Positions 35,483 to 45,371 of a stretch of DNA of 64,000 nucleotides are shown in pieces. The first letter of the stretch is position 1. Every line of letters begins with the position of its first letter. Below the pieces are notes generated by a model that was not told the origin of the DNA, made no database searches, and saw only the letters and a program-made list of their open reading frames with translations. The position numbers and the translations under genes are program-made. This stretch comes from Streptomyces caatingaensis (GTDB lineage: Bacteria; Actinomycetota; Actinomycetes; Streptomycetales; Streptomycetaceae), in NCBI RefSeq assembly GCF_001187435.1, contig NZ_LFXA01000007.1, forward strand, positions 62,001 to 126,000. The letters run 5' to 3'.

Positions 35483-38170
35483 ATGACGGGGCAACAGCAC
35501 GAACGCCGCCCGTACACGGCCCTGTTCGAGCGCGAGCAGGAGCTCGCCACGGCGGAGCGCGCCGTCTCGGCCCTGTGCGGCGGCGCGGACGGGAGCGGCC
35601 CCGCGACCGGCGGGCTCCTGCTGTTCAGCGGCGAAGCGGGCATCGGCAAAACGGCGTTGCTCGGCGAGGTGCGCCGGCTGGCCGCCGAACGCGGCTGCGC
35701 CACGGTGCTCTCGGCGCGCGGCAGCGAGCAGACCCGGACGCTTCCCTTCCACGTCGTACGGCAGTTGCTCCAGCCCGCCCTCGCGCCCCTGGCGGAGGAG
35801 GAGCGCCGCACCCTGCTCGGCGACTGGTACGACATCGCCGGCCCCGCCCTCGGCATCGCCCCGCCCACCGGCCCGCAGGCCGACCCCCAGGGCGTCCGCG
35901 ACGGAATCGACTGGCTCGTCATGCAGTTGGCGATGAGCCGCGACCGGCTCCTCCTCGTCGTCGACGACGCCCACTGGGTGGACGCGGCCTCGCTGTCCTG
36001 GCTCACCTCCTTCGCGCTGCGCCTCGCCGACCTGCCGATCCTCCTCGTCGTCGGCTACCGGCCCGAGGAACTCCCCGACCACTCACCGGCGTTCAAGGAG
36101 CTCGTCACCGCCCGCGGCAACCGCCCCGTCACCCTCCACCCGCTGACCCCGGGCGCCGTCGCCGAGATGGTGCGCGCCGCCATGGGCCGCGAGGCCGACG
36201 ACCCGTTCTGCCGCGAGGTCTGGGCCGTCACCGGCGGCAACCCCTACGAGGCCGTCGAGCTCGTCGCCAAGGCCCGCGACCGCAACCTGCTGCCCATGGA
36301 GGAGTCCGCCGCCCTCCTGCGCGAGCTGGGCGCCGCCGCCCGCGGCAGCGGCCTGGTTGCCCGCCTGGAGCGGCTGGGCAACGCCACCACCCGCTTCGCC
36401 TGGGGCGCCTCCGTGCTCGGCACCGAGATCTCCGTCCGGGTGGCCGCCATGCTCGCCGGGATGAGCCCGGCCGAGGGAGCCGTCTGCGCGGACCGGCTGC
36501 GCGAGGCCCGCATCCTCACCGGCGCCACCGAGCTCGAATTCGTCCACCCCCTCATCGCCACCGCCGTCTACCAGGCCATCCCGCCCGCCGCCCGCACCGC
36601 GATGCACGGCCTGGCCGCCTGGGCCGTCACCAACGCCGGCCACGGCGCCGCCGCCGCCTCGCGGCACCTGCTGGAGGTGCACCCCGAGGGCGACGCCGAC
36701 CTCGTACGGCAGCTCCGCGAGGCCGCCCGCGAGCACCTCGCCGTCGGCGCCCCCGAGGCCGCCCAGCGCTGTCTCGAACGCGCGCTGGCCGAGCCGCCCC
36801 CGGAGGACGAGCGCGCCGCCGTCCTCTACGAGCTGGGCTGCTCCGCCCTGCTGACCTCGCCGCCCACCACCATCAACCACCTGCGCTCGGCCCTCGCGCT
36901 CTCCGGCCTCCCCGAGGAGCTGCGCGTGGACGCCACCTACCGCCTCTCCCAGGCGTACGCGCACAACAGCCAGCTCACCGAGGCCGCCAAGATCGTCGCC
37001 GAGCACGCCGCCCGCACCTCCGACGGCCTCGGCCGGATGCGCCTCCAGGCCGCCCACTACCTCTGGAAGGGCATCCAGCTCGAGGAGGAGGGCGCCCAGG
37101 AGCGGTACCAGGAGGTCGCCGAGCTGGCCCGGCGCCTGGGCGGGCGCGACAACTCCGAGCGCGCCCTCCTCGCCATCCGCGCCTTCGACGCCATGATCCA
37201 CGCCGAGAACGCGCTGGAGGTCGTCGACCTCGTCGACCGCTCCCTGGTCGACGGCCGTCTCGCCGAGGGCATGGGCTGGACCAACACCGAGTGGGGCTTC
37301 GAGCTCCCCAGCATCGTCGGCATCACCTACGTCTACACCGACCGCCTCGACAGCGCCGAGGAGCTCTTCACCGAGGCCGTCCGGGAGTTCGAGATCTCCG
37401 GCTGGCGCGGCGCCCACCTGGCCTTCGCCCACGAGTACCTCGGCCTCGTCCACCGCCGGCGCGGCGACCTGGAGAGTGCCGAGGGCTTCCTGCGCGAAGG
37501 GCTGCGGCTGGCCGACCGGCTAGGCCCGGGCGTGCCCATCCAGTGGGACGGCACCTGCCTGCTCATCGACACCCTGCTCGCCCGCGGCCGGGTCGACGAG
37601 GCCCAGGCCGTCGCCGAGAAGTACTCCTTCGGCCCGCCCTACCCGCCCGCCATGGTGATGCCCGACGCCGCCTGTGTGGTGGGCCGCCTGCTCCTCGCGC
37701 TCGGCCGCACCAAGGAGGCCGTCGCCGAGCTGGAGGCCGCGGGCCACCGCCTGGAGGAGCGCGGCCGCCACAACACCCTCTGGGCGCCCTGGGCCCTCGA
37801 CCTGGCCGCCGCCGTCGCCGACGACGAGCCCCGGCGCGCCCGCGAGCTCGCCGACCGCGCCGTCCGGTACGCCCTGCGGTTCGGCACCGACACGGCCATC
37901 GGCGAGGCGCTGCGCCGCGCGGCGCCCCTGATGGAGCCGGAGAAGGGCCTGGCCCGCCTGGAGGAGGCCGTCCGGCACCTGGCCGCCTCCCCGTGCCGCC
38001 ACGAGTACGCCCTGGCCCTGGTCGACCACGGCCGGGCCCTGGAGCGGGCCGGGCGCCCGGCCGAGGCCGTCGGGCCGCTGCGCGAGGGCCTGCGGCTGGC
38101 GGGGGAGTGCGGGGCCGACGGGCTCGCCGAGCGGGCGCGGGAGGCGCTGGCGCTGGCGGGGGCGGCCTGA
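35483..38170 (+). CDS. LAL-type STAND ATPase without the LuxR DNA-binding domain
   Basis: An 895-residue protein. The ATPase part has Walker [12 protein letters not shown] (about residue 50), Walker [13 protein letters not shown] (about 160) and the GGNP sensor motif (about 250). TPR-like helices fill residues 400-890 (for example [19 protein letters not shown] and [16 protein letters not shown]). LuxR-family LAL regulators are built the same way but end in a LuxR HTH. Here the protein stops directly after the TPRs, and no HTH coding is seen in the next 90 bp. It may act as a scaffold or partner of another regulator. ATG 35483 follows GGGAG. Confidence 0.85.
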   Translation: MTGQQHERRPYTALFEREQELATAERAVSALCGGADGSGPATGGLLLFSGEAGIGKTALLGEVRRLAAERGCATVLSARGSEQTRTLPFHVVRQLLQPALAPLAEEERRTLLGDWYDIAGPALGIAPPTGPQADPQGVRDGIDWLVMQLAMSRDRLLLVVDDAHWVDAASLSWLTSFALRLADLPILLVVGYRPEELPDHSPAFKELVTARGNRPVTLHPLTPGAVAEMVRAAMGREADDPFCREVWAVTGGNPYEAVELVAKARDRNLLPMEESAALLRELGAAARGSGLVARLERLGNATTRFAWGASVLGTEISVRVAAMLAGMSPAEGAVCADRLREARILTGATELEFVHPLIATAVYQAIPPAARTAMHGLAAWAVTNAGHGAAAASRHLLEVHPEGDADLVRQLREAAREHLAVGAPEAAQRCLERALAEPPPEDERAAVLYELGCSALLTSPPTTINHLRSALALSGLPEELRVDATYRLSQAYAHNSQLTEAAKIVAEHAARTSDGLGRMRLQAAHYLWKGIQLEEEGAQERYQEVAELARRLGGRDNSERALLAIRAFDAMIHAENALEVVDLVDRSLVDGRLAEGMGWTNTEWGFELPSIVGITYVYTDRLDSAEELFTEAVREFEISGWRGAHLAFAHEYLGLVHRRRGDLESAEGFLREGLRLADRLGPGVPIQWDGTCLLIDTLLARGRVDEAQAVAEKYSFGPPYPPAMVMPDAACVVGRLLLALGRTKEAVAELEAAGHRLEERGRHNTLWAPWALDLAAAVADDEPRRARELADRAVRYALRFGTDTAIGEALRRAAPLMEPEKGLARLEEAVRHLAASPCRHEYALALVDHGRALERAGRPAEAVGPLREGLRLAGECGADGLAERAREALALAGAA

Positions 38171-38256
38171 CGGGCCCGGCTCGGGATGCGATCTCCGGTG
38201 CCCCGGGGTGCCATGGAGGAGGAAAGCGGAAGGGGATCACCGGGCCGGAGGACGTC

Positions 38257-39249
38257 ATGGCACATGCGGTGTGGAGCGGTGCCCTCTCGTTCGGGCTGGT
38301 CACCCTTCCGGTGCAGATGTTCGCCGCGACGGAGAGCCACACGATCCGGTTCAACCAGCTCCAGCGCGGCACCTCGGACCGGGTGCGCAACCGGCGCGTC
38401 AACGAGCGCACGGGCGAGGAGGTCCCGCTCACGGAGATCGTCAAGGGCTACGACGTCGGGGAGGACTACGTCGTCGTCGAGCCCGGCGAGCTGGAGGACA
38501 TCGCGCCCGGCCGCTCCAAGTCCCTGGAGATCAGCGGCTTCGTGGACGTGGACGCCATCGACCCCGTCTACTTCGACAAGACGTACTACCTCGGCCCGAA
38601 GAGCAAGGAGTACGCCAAGGTCTACGCCCTGCTGCACGAGGCCCTGGCCCGGTCCGGCCGGGCCGGCATCGCCACGTTCGTGATGCGCAACCGCGAATAC
38701 CTCGTCGCGGTGCAGGCCGAGGGCGATCTCCTGACCCTGCACACCCTGCACTGGGCCGACGAGATCCGCGACCCGCGCACCGAGGTCGGCACGCTGCCGG
38801 AGCGCGAGAAGGTCGCCGAACGCGAACTCGCCACCGCCGTCCAGCTCGTGGAGGCCCTCAGCGTGGACTGGGACCCCGAGTCCTACCACGACACCTACCA
38901 GGAGAAGGTCCTCGACCTCGTCCGGGCCAAGCGCGCCGGGGGCACGGTCGAGAAGAGCGAGCCCGCCCCGAAGTCCACCAACGTCATCGATCTCATGGGC
39001 GCGTTGCAGGCGAGCATCGAGAAGGCGAAGGGCAAGGGGGAGGCCAGGGGCGAGGCCGGCGGCGGGGAGGGGCGGAAGGTCCGGCCGCCCACCCAGCTGA
39101 AGGAGGCCGCCAGGAAGCGCGCGAAGGCGGGCGGGCTGGAGGAGCTCACGAAGAACGAGCTCTACCGGCGGGCCACCGACGCGGGGATTCCCGGGCGCTC
39201 CCACATGACCCGTGACGAGCTGGTCAAGGCGCTGAAGAGGGCGTCCTGA
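38257..39249 (+). CDS. ku: Ku DNA end-binding protein
   Basis: A 330-residue bacterial Ku. The core ring domain ([21 protein letters not shown] to about residue 255) binds double-strand ends for non-homologous end joining. A Lys/Glu/Gly-rich linker follows, then a SAP-like C terminus ([30 protein letters not shown]), an extension seen in actinobacterial Ku. ATG 38257 follows a GGAGGA. The LigD polymerase domain gene follows 29 bp later. The ligase component is not in this window. Confidence 0.95.
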   Translation: MAHAVWSGALSFGLVTLPVQMFAATESHTIRFNQLQRGTSDRVRNRRVNERTGEEVPLTEIVKGYDVGEDYVVVEPGELEDIAPGRSKSLEISGFVDVDAIDPVYFDKTYYLGPKSKEYAKVYALLHEALARSGRAGIATFVMRNREYLVAVQAEGDLLTLHTLHWADEIRDPRTEVGTLPEREKVAERELATAVQLVEALSVDWDPESYHDTYQEKVLDLVRAKRAGGTVEKSEPAPKSTNVIDLMGALQASIEKAKGKGEARGEAGGGEGRKVRPPTQLKEAARKRAKAGGLEELTKNELYRRATDAGIPGRSHMTRDELVKALKRAS

Positions 39250-39278
39250 ACGCGGGACCGGCCGGCGGCCGCCAGACG

Positions 39279-40163
39279 GTGGAGGTCGAGGGACGGCGGC
39301 TGTCCCTCTCCCACCTGGAGCGGGTCATCTTCCCCGCCTCCGGCCACACCAAGGCCCAGCTGCTGCACTACTACGCGCGGATCGCGCCCGTGATGCTCCC
39401 GCACGTCGCCGGACGCCCCGCGTCCTTCGTGCGGGCGCCCGAGGGGCTGGCGGGCGAGAGCTGGATCGCCAAGACCCCGCCGACCGGGGCGCCGGACTGG
39501 GTGCCCGTGGTCGAGGTCCCGCACCGCGACGGGGCGACGGAGCAGGTCGTCATCGACTCGGCGGCCGCGCTGATCGCGATGGTGAACCTGGGCGCGTACG
39601 AGGTGCACGTACCGCAGTGGACGGCCGCGGCCGGCCGCGACGCGCACGACCGCCTCGTCCTCGACCTCGACCCCGGGCCCGGCACGGACCTCGTCGTCTG
39701 CTGCCGCATCGCCGAGCGGCTGCGGCAACTGCTCGACGAGGACGGGCTCATGGCCTGCCCGGTCGTCTCCGGCTCCAAGGGCCTGCACCTCTACGCGCCC
39801 GTCCGGCCCGTGTCCGGGCGGGCGGTCAGCGCCTACGCCAAGGGGCTGGCGGAGCGGCTGACGTCCGAGCACCCGGGCCTCGTCGTGGCGTCCATGGCGA
39901 AGCTGGAGCGGCGCGGCCGGGTGCTGATCGACTGGAGCCAGAACGCGTCGGCGAAGACGACGGCCGCGCCCTACACCGTGCGGTTGCGGGAGGGGGCGCG
40001 GGGGCCGGGGGTGGCGGCGCCGGTGACGTGGGACGAGGTGGGGGCGTGCCGTTCGCCTTCCGATCTGGCGTTCACGCCGGAGGACGTCGTCGAACGGGCC
40101 GACGGTCTCGGCGACTTGCTGGCGGGGCTGGGGAGCGACGACGTGCGGGCACGGGTGCCCTAG
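39279..40163 (+). CDS. LigD-type NHEJ polymerase/primase domain protein
   Basis: A 294-residue stand-alone LigD polymerase (PolDom) of the archaeo-eukaryotic primase superfamily. It has the metal-binding LVLDLDPG (about 128-135) and the nucleotide-binding SGSKGLHLY. It fills gaps and adds ribonucleotides at broken ends during Ku-dependent repair. Ligase and phosphoesterase domains are absent, so they must be encoded elsewhere. GTG 39279 is the first good start in frame; the preceding codons lead back to the ku stop. It overlaps the convergent meaB by 4 bp. Confidence 0.9.
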   Translation: MEVEGRRLSLSHLERVIFPASGHTKAQLLHYYARIAPVMLPHVAGRPASFVRAPEGLAGESWIAKTPPTGAPDWVPVVEVPHRDGATEQVVIDSAAALIAMVNLGAYEVHVPQWTAAAGRDAHDRLVLDLDPGPGTDLVVCCRIAERLRQLLDEDGLMACPVVSGSKGLHLYAPVRPVSGRAVSAYAKGLAERLTSEHPGLVVASMAKLERRGRVLIDWSQNASAKTTAAPYTVRLREGARGPGVAAPVTWDEVGACRSPSDLAFTPEDVVERADGLGDLLAGLGSDDVRARVP

Positions 40164-41164
40164 AGGGTTTGCCCCGGCCCCTCCCCGCGGAACGCCGAAA
40201 GGATCCGCTCCGCCGCCAGCGTGGCCGTCAACGTCCCGGCGCGCAGCCGCCGTTCGAGGTCGGGTGCGACCGCACGGACCCCCGCGTGGCCGCGCAGCTC
40301 GCCGAGGAGCTGATCGCGCACCATCGACCACGCCCACTCCACCTGCTGCTCGCTGCGCCGCCGCGCCAGCTCCCCGGTGACGTCCAGGATCCGCCGGTGC
40401 TGCTCCAGCCGCTCCCAGAGCTCGGTCAGGCCCGTGCCCTCGCGGGCGCTGCAGGTGAGGACGGGCGCGTTCCAGGCCGCGTCCGGCGAGCGCATCAGCC
40501 GCAGCGCGCCCGCCAGTTCGCGGGCGGCGGAGCGCGCGTCGCGCTCGTGCGGCCCGTCGGCCTTGTTGACGGCGACGACGTCGGCGAGTTCGAGGACGCC
40601 CTTCTTGATGCCCTGGAGCTGGTCGCCGGTGCGGGCCAGGGTCAGCATCAGGAAGCTGTCGACCATCCCCGCCACCGCCGTCTCGGACTGCCCGACGCCG
40701 ACCGTCTCGACGAGCACGACGTCGTAACCGGCCGCCTCCATCACGACGATGGTCTCCCGGGTGGCCCGGGCGACCCCGCCCAGCGTCCCGGCCGTGGGCG
40801 AGGGCCGGACGAAGGCGGCGGGGTCGGTCGCGAGGCGTTCCATGCGCGTCTTGTCGCCGAGGATGGAACCGCCGGTGCGGGAGGAGGACGGATCGACGGC
40901 GAGGACGGCGACGCGGTGGCCGAGGCCGGTCAGGAGCGTGCCGAGGGCGTCGATGAAGGTGGACTTGCCGACACCGGGCACCCCCGTGACGCCGACCCGC
41001 CGCGCCGCACCGGAGTGCGGCAGCAGCTGGACCAGCATCCGCTGGGCGAGTTCGCGGTGGTCGGCGCGGGTGGACTCGACGAGGGTGATGGCCCGCGCGA
41101 CGGCCGCCCGCCGCCCGTCGAGCACTCCCTTGACGATCGCGTCCAGATCGATGGGCCGGGCCAT
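40160..41164 (-). CDS. meaB: Methylmalonyl-CoA mutase-associated GTPase MeaB
   Basis: A 334-residue G3E-family P-loop GTPase. Walker A GVPGVGKST, then VLAVDPSSSRTGGSILGDKTRM, ETVGVGQSE and NKAD. MeaB loads and protects the adenosylcobalamin cofactor of methylmalonyl-CoA mutase. It is the last gene of the mutA-mutB-meaB operon, 4 bp after the mutB stop. Confidence 0.95.
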   Translation of the reverse strand: MARPIDLDAIVKGVLDGRRAAVARAITLVESTRADHRELAQRMLVQLLPHSGAARRVGVTGVPGVGKSTFIDALGTLLTGLGHRVAVLAVDPSSSRTGGSILGDKTRMERLATDPAAFVRPSPTAGTLGGVARATRETIVVMEAAGYDVVLVETVGVGQSETAVAGMVDSFLMLTLARTGDQLQGIKKGVLELADVVAVNKADGPHERDARSAARELAGALRLMRSPDAAWNAPVLTCSAREGTGLTELWERLEQHRRILDVTGELARRRSEQQVEWAWSMVRDQLLGELRGHAGVRAVAPDLERRLRAGTLTATLAAERILSAFRGEGPGQTL

Positions 41165-41168
41165 GGGC

Positions 41169-43376
41169 CTACAGCTCGTGGCCGAGGGCCCCGGCGAGGG
41201 TCCTCAGCAGGTCGCGGGCCGCGTCGGGGATCACCGTGCCGGGCGGGAACACGGCGGTGGCACCGGCCTCGTGGAGCGCCGGCACGTCCTGCGGGGGGAT
41301 CACACCACCGACGACGATCATGATGTCCTCGCGGCCCTCCTCGGCGAGGCACTCGCGCAGCGCCGGCACGAGCGTGAGGTGCCCGGCGGCCAGCGAGGAG
41401 ACGCCGACGACGTGCACGTCGGCCTCCACCGCCTGTCGGGCGACCTCGGCCGGGGTCTGGAAGAGCGGGCCGACGTCGACGTCGAAGCCGAGGTCGGCGA
41501 AGGCAGTGGCGATCACCTTCTGGCCGCGGTCGTGGCCGTCCTGGCCCATCTTGGCGACCAGGATGCGCGGCCGGCGGCCCTCCTCCCGCTCGAAGGCCTC
41601 GACCAGTTCACGGGTGCGCTCCACGCCGGACGACGGTCCGGCCTCCTGCCTGTACACACCGGAGATGGTACGGATGCGGCCGGCGTGGCGCCCGTACACC
41701 TTCTCCAGGGCGTCCGAGATCTCGCCGACGGTGGCCTTGGCGCGGGCCGCGTCCACCGCGAGGGCGAGGAGGTTGCCCTCCAGGCCGGGGCCGGGGCCGG
41801 ACTCCGCCGCGGCCGTCAGCGCGCGCAGGGCGTCCTGGCAGACGGCCTCGTCGCGCTCGGCCCGCAGCCGCCGCAGCTTCTCGATCTGCCGTTCGCGGAC
41901 GGAGGAGTTGTCGACCTTGAGGACCTCGATCTGCTCGTCGCTGTCCACCCGGTACTTGTTGACGCCGATCACCGGCTGGCGGCCGGAGTCGATGCGCGCC
42001 TGGGTGCGGGCCGCGGCCTCCTCGACGCGCATCTTGGGGATGCCGGCGTCGATCGCCTGGGCCATGCCGCCGGCCGCCTCGACCTCCTGGATGTGCGCCC
42101 AGGCGCGGCGGGCGAGGTCGTGGGTGAGCCGCTCGACGTAGGCGCTGCCGCCCCACGGGTCGATCACCCGGCAGGTGCCGGACTCCTGTTGGAGCAGGAG
42201 CTGGGTGTTGCGGGCGATGCGGGCGGAGAAGTCGGTGGGCAGGGCGAGGGCCTCGTCCAGCGCGTTGGTGTGCAGCGACTGGGTGTGGCCCTGGGTGGCG
42301 GCCATGGCCTCGACGCAGGTGCGGGTGACGTTGTTGAAGACGTCCTGGGCGGTCAGGGACCAGCCGGAGGTCTGCGAATGGGTGCGCAGCGACAGCGACT
42401 TGGTGTTCTCCGGCTCGAACTGCGAGACCAGGCGCGCCCACAGCAGCCGGGCCGCGCGCATCTTGGCGATCTCCATGAAGAAGTTCATGCCGATCGCCCA
42501 GAAGAAGGACAGGCGGGGGGCGAACGCGTCGACGTCCAGGCCGGCTTCGCGTCCGGCCCGGATGTACTCGACGCCGTCCGCGAGGGTGTACGCCAGCTCC
42601 AGGTCGGCCGTCGCGCCGGCCTCCTGGATGTGGTAGCCGGAGATGGAGATGGAGTTGTAGCGGGGCATCCGCTGCGAGGTGTACGCGAAGATGTCCGAGA
42701 TGATCCGCATCGAGGGCTTCGGCGGATAGATGTAGGTGTTGCGGACCATGAACTCCTTGAGGATGTCGTTCTGGATGGTCCCGGCCAGCTTCTCGGGCGG
42801 TACGCCCTGTTCCTCGGCGGCGACGATGTACAGCGCGAGGACGGGCAGCACGGCGCCGTTCATCGTCATCGAGACGGTCATCCGGTCCAGCGGGATGCCG
42901 TCGAAGAGCTGCCGCATGTCGTAGATCGAGTCGATGGCGACGCCCGCCATGCCGACGTCGCCGGTGACGCGCGGGTGGTCGCTGTCGTAGCCGCGGTGGG
43001 TGGGCAGGTCGAAGGCGACGGACAGCCCCTTCTGGCCGGCCGCGAGGTTGCGGCGGTAGAAGGCGTTGGACTCCTCGGCGGTGGAGAAGCCCGCGTACTG
43101 CCGGATCGTCCACGGCTGGTTGACGTACATCGTGGGGTAGGGGCCGCGCAGGTAGGGCGCGATGCCCGGGTACGTGCCCAGGAAGTCCAGCCCGCGCAGG
43201 TCCTCGGCGGTGTAGAGGGGCTTGACGCCGATGCCCTCCGGGGTCTCCCACAGCAGGTCGCCGGCGTCGCGGCCGGTGCTCTCCTTGAGGGCGGCCTGCC
43301 AGCGGCCGGTGTCGGTGCCCGCGGAGTCTCCCGGCCCCAGGTCGACGGCTGTGAAGTCGGGGAAGTCGGGGCTCAT
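41169..43376 (-). CDS. mutB: Methylmalonyl-CoA mutase large (catalytic) subunit
   Basis: A 735-residue AdoCbl-dependent mutase interconverting methylmalonyl-CoA and succinyl-CoA. The substrate barrel has [36 protein letters not shown]-type sequence (about 85-120). The C-terminal cobalamin domain carries DGHDRG in [14 protein letters not shown] and a GVSSLAAGH loop. ATG 43376 overlaps the mutA stop. It can feed methylmalonyl-CoA to polyketide synthases or carry propionate and odd-chain carbon into the TCA cycle. Confidence 0.96.
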   Translation of the reverse strand: MSPDFPDFTAVDLGPGDSAGTDTGRWQAALKESTGRDAGDLLWETPEGIGVKPLYTAEDLRGLDFLGTYPGIAPYLRGPYPTMYVNQPWTIRQYAGFSTAEESNAFYRRNLAAGQKGLSVAFDLPTHRGYDSDHPRVTGDVGMAGVAIDSIYDMRQLFDGIPLDRMTVSMTMNGAVLPVLALYIVAAEEQGVPPEKLAGTIQNDILKEFMVRNTYIYPPKPSMRIISDIFAYTSQRMPRYNSISISGYHIQEAGATADLELAYTLADGVEYIRAGREAGLDVDAFAPRLSFFWAIGMNFFMEIAKMRAARLLWARLVSQFEPENTKSLSLRTHSQTSGWSLTAQDVFNNVTRTCVEAMAATQGHTQSLHTNALDEALALPTDFSARIARNTQLLLQQESGTCRVIDPWGGSAYVERLTHDLARRAWAHIQEVEAAGGMAQAIDAGIPKMRVEEAAARTQARIDSGRQPVIGVNKYRVDSDEQIEVLKVDNSSVRERQIEKLRRLRAERDEAVCQDALRALTAAAESGPGPGLEGNLLALAVDAARAKATVGEISDALEKVYGRHAGRIRTISGVYRQEAGPSSGVERTRELVEAFEREEGRRPRILVAKMGQDGHDRGQKVIATAFADLGFDVDVGPLFQTPAEVARQAVEADVHVVGVSSLAAGHLTLVPALRECLAEEGREDIMIVVGGVIPPQDVPALHEAGATAVFPPGTVIPDAARDLLRTLAGALGHEL

Positions 43377-45235
43377 CGCGCCACTCCCAGGTGGTCGAGG
43401 ACGGAGGTCAGGACGGCGACGGCGTCGCCGCCCGCGTGGACGAACGCGTCGACGTCCGGCGGCGGCTGCTCGCCCGGCCGGCCGGCCAGGAAGATCCTGC
43501 CCGCCCCGGCCGCCCTCAGCGTGGCGGCGACGGGCCCGGCCTGCTCGGCGTAGACGGCGTCGGAGGAGCACAGGCAGGCGACGGCCGCGCCGCTGCGGCG
43601 GAAGGCCTCGGCGGCGGTCCCCGCGTCGACGGAGGCCGGCTCGTGCACCGGCTCGATCCCGCCCGCCTGGAAGAGGTTGGCCGCGAAGGTGGCGCGCGCC
43701 GTGTGCGCCGCGGGCGAGCCGAGGGCGGCGAGGAAGACCCGGGGGCGGGCGCCGGTGGCGGCCAGGTGGGCGTCGGAACGGGCGCGCAGCGCCTCGTACG
43801 CCTCGTCGCGCCGCACCCGCGGCAGCCCGCCGGCCGGCGGGCGGGGCGCGGCCTCGCGCTCGACGGGCTGCTCGGCCAGGTGCGGGAACTCGCTGACGCC
43901 GGTGACCGGTTCGCGCCGGGTGGCGAGCCGCTCGGAGCGCTCGGCCCAGGTGGCGGCCAGCCGCTCGGCGATCGCCCCGGAGCGCAGGGCGGCCTCCTGC
44001 CCGCCGGACCGCTCGATCTCCTGGAACCACGCCCAGGCGGCGCGGGCCAGGTCGTCGGTGAGCCGCTCGACGTACCAGGAGCCGCCGGCCGGGTCGATGA
44101 CGCGGGCGAGGTGCGATTCCTCCAGCAGGATCGACGAGGTGTTGCGGGCGATGCGGCGGGCGAACGCGTCGGGCAGGCCGATGGCGCTGTCGAAGGGCAG
44201 GACGGTGACGGCGTCCGCCCCGCCGACGCCCGCGCCGAGGCAGGCGACGGTGGTGCGCAGCATGTTCACCCAGGGGTCCCGGCGGGTCATCATCACCGGG
44301 GAGGTCACGGCGTGCTGCCGCTGGGCGCGGGCGGCCGGGGACGCGCCGCAGACCTCGGTGACGCGGGCCCACAGGCGGCGGGCGGCGCGCAGGGTCGCGA
44401 TGGTGAGGAACTGGTCGGCGCCGGCGGCGTAGCGGAACTCGAGCTGGGCGCAGGCGTCGTCGACGCCGATACCGGCGCCGGTGAGGGTCCGCAGGTAGGC
44501 CACGCCGGTGGCGAGCGAGCAGCCGAGCTCCTGGGCGGCGGAGCCGCCGGCCTCGTGGTACGGCAGGGCGTCGACGACGAGGGCGCGCAGGCCCGGCCGG
44601 TCGTCCAGGCACGTGGCGGCGAGGGCGGCGGCGTCGAGGACGGGTGCCGTGCCGGTGCGGGCGAGGGTGCCGAGCGGGTCGGCGCCGAGGCTGCCGCGGG
44701 CCTCGGTGCGGGCCGTGCCGCGCTCGTCGTACAGGCGCAGCAGGGCGCGGGCCGCGGCCTCGGTGTCGTGGCCGGCGTCGAGGACGACGGGGGCGAGGTC
44801 GAGGAGGACGCCGTCGAGGGCCGTCCCGAGGTCCTCGACGGGCGGGCCGCCGGCCGCGCCGACGGTCAGCCAGAGGGAGGTGACGCCGTTCTCCAGGTCC
44901 GCGAGGACGGCCTCGTTGGTGCGGCGGGCGTCCGGGTGGGCGTGGAGCTGGCGCACGTCCCAGCCGGAGACGGCCGTGCCCTCGGGGCGTCCGCCGCGGA
45001 CGAACGGCGGAAAACCGGGCAGACCGGGGTCGGGTGACGTGTCGTCGGCCGTGTACAGCGGGCTGGTGCGCAGCCCGTCCTGGAGGGCGGTGGCCAGCGC
45101 GTCCTCCGCCGCCGCCCCGGCCGCCTCCGTGCCCGACCTGCGCAGGACGCCCTCGACGAGGCGCTGCCACTGCTCGCGGGTCGCGTCCGGGAACTCGGCG
45201 GCCAGGGAGAGGCCTTCTTCGGGCGGGACGGTCAT
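43373..45235 (-). CDS. mutA: Methylmalonyl-CoA mutase small subunit
   Basis: A 620-residue paralogue of MutB that forms the structural half of the heterodimer. The barrel region is kept ([55 protein letters not shown]), while the C-terminal cobalamin-like domain lacks the DxHxxG motif, as is normal for MutA. ATG 45235 starts the operon. A TAGCCT 7 bp upstream (45243-45248) could be its -10, implying a leaderless or very short leader. Confidence 0.94.
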   Translation of the reverse strand: MTVPPEEGLSLAAEFPDATREQWQRLVEGVLRRSGTEAAGAAAEDALATALQDGLRTSPLYTADDTSPDPGLPGFPPFVRGGRPEGTAVSGWDVRQLHAHPDARRTNEAVLADLENGVTSLWLTVGAAGGPPVEDLGTALDGVLLDLAPVVLDAGHDTEAAARALLRLYDERGTARTEARGSLGADPLGTLARTGTAPVLDAAALAATCLDDRPGLRALVVDALPYHEAGGSAAQELGCSLATGVAYLRTLTGAGIGVDDACAQLEFRYAAGADQFLTIATLRAARRLWARVTEVCGASPAARAQRQHAVTSPVMMTRRDPWVNMLRTTVACLGAGVGGADAVTVLPFDSAIGLPDAFARRIARNTSSILLEESHLARVIDPAGGSWYVERLTDDLARAAWAWFQEIERSGGQEAALRSGAIAERLAATWAERSERLATRREPVTGVSEFPHLAEQPVEREAAPRPPAGGLPRVRRDEAYEALRARSDAHLAATGARPRVFLAALGSPAAHTARATFAANLFQAGGIEPVHEPASVDAGTAAEAFRRSGAAVACLCSSDAVYAEQAGPVAATLRAAGAGRIFLAGRPGEQPPPDVDAFVHAGGDAVAVLTSVLDHLGVAR

Positions 45236-45371
45236 GGGGTGAAGGCTAGGCGCTCCGGTGCGCCTCGGAAGAGGGTGTGCGGCTGTGACCTTGGCCTCTT
45301 CCGGCCGGGAGGGTGCCGCGGCCGCGCCGGCGCGACGGTGAAAGGGGGCTCCCAGGGGTGAGGGCCGGGGC

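Noticed and set aside
43377-45170. Long Arg/Pro-rich frame continuous with mutB on the minus strand
   Set aside because: It is the shadow of mutA in another frame. MutB starts at ATG 43376 with a 4-bp overlap.
43373-45235. Loss of the cobalamin motif in MutA as a mutation of interest
   Set aside because: The small subunit normally lacks DxHxxG, so this is ordinary.
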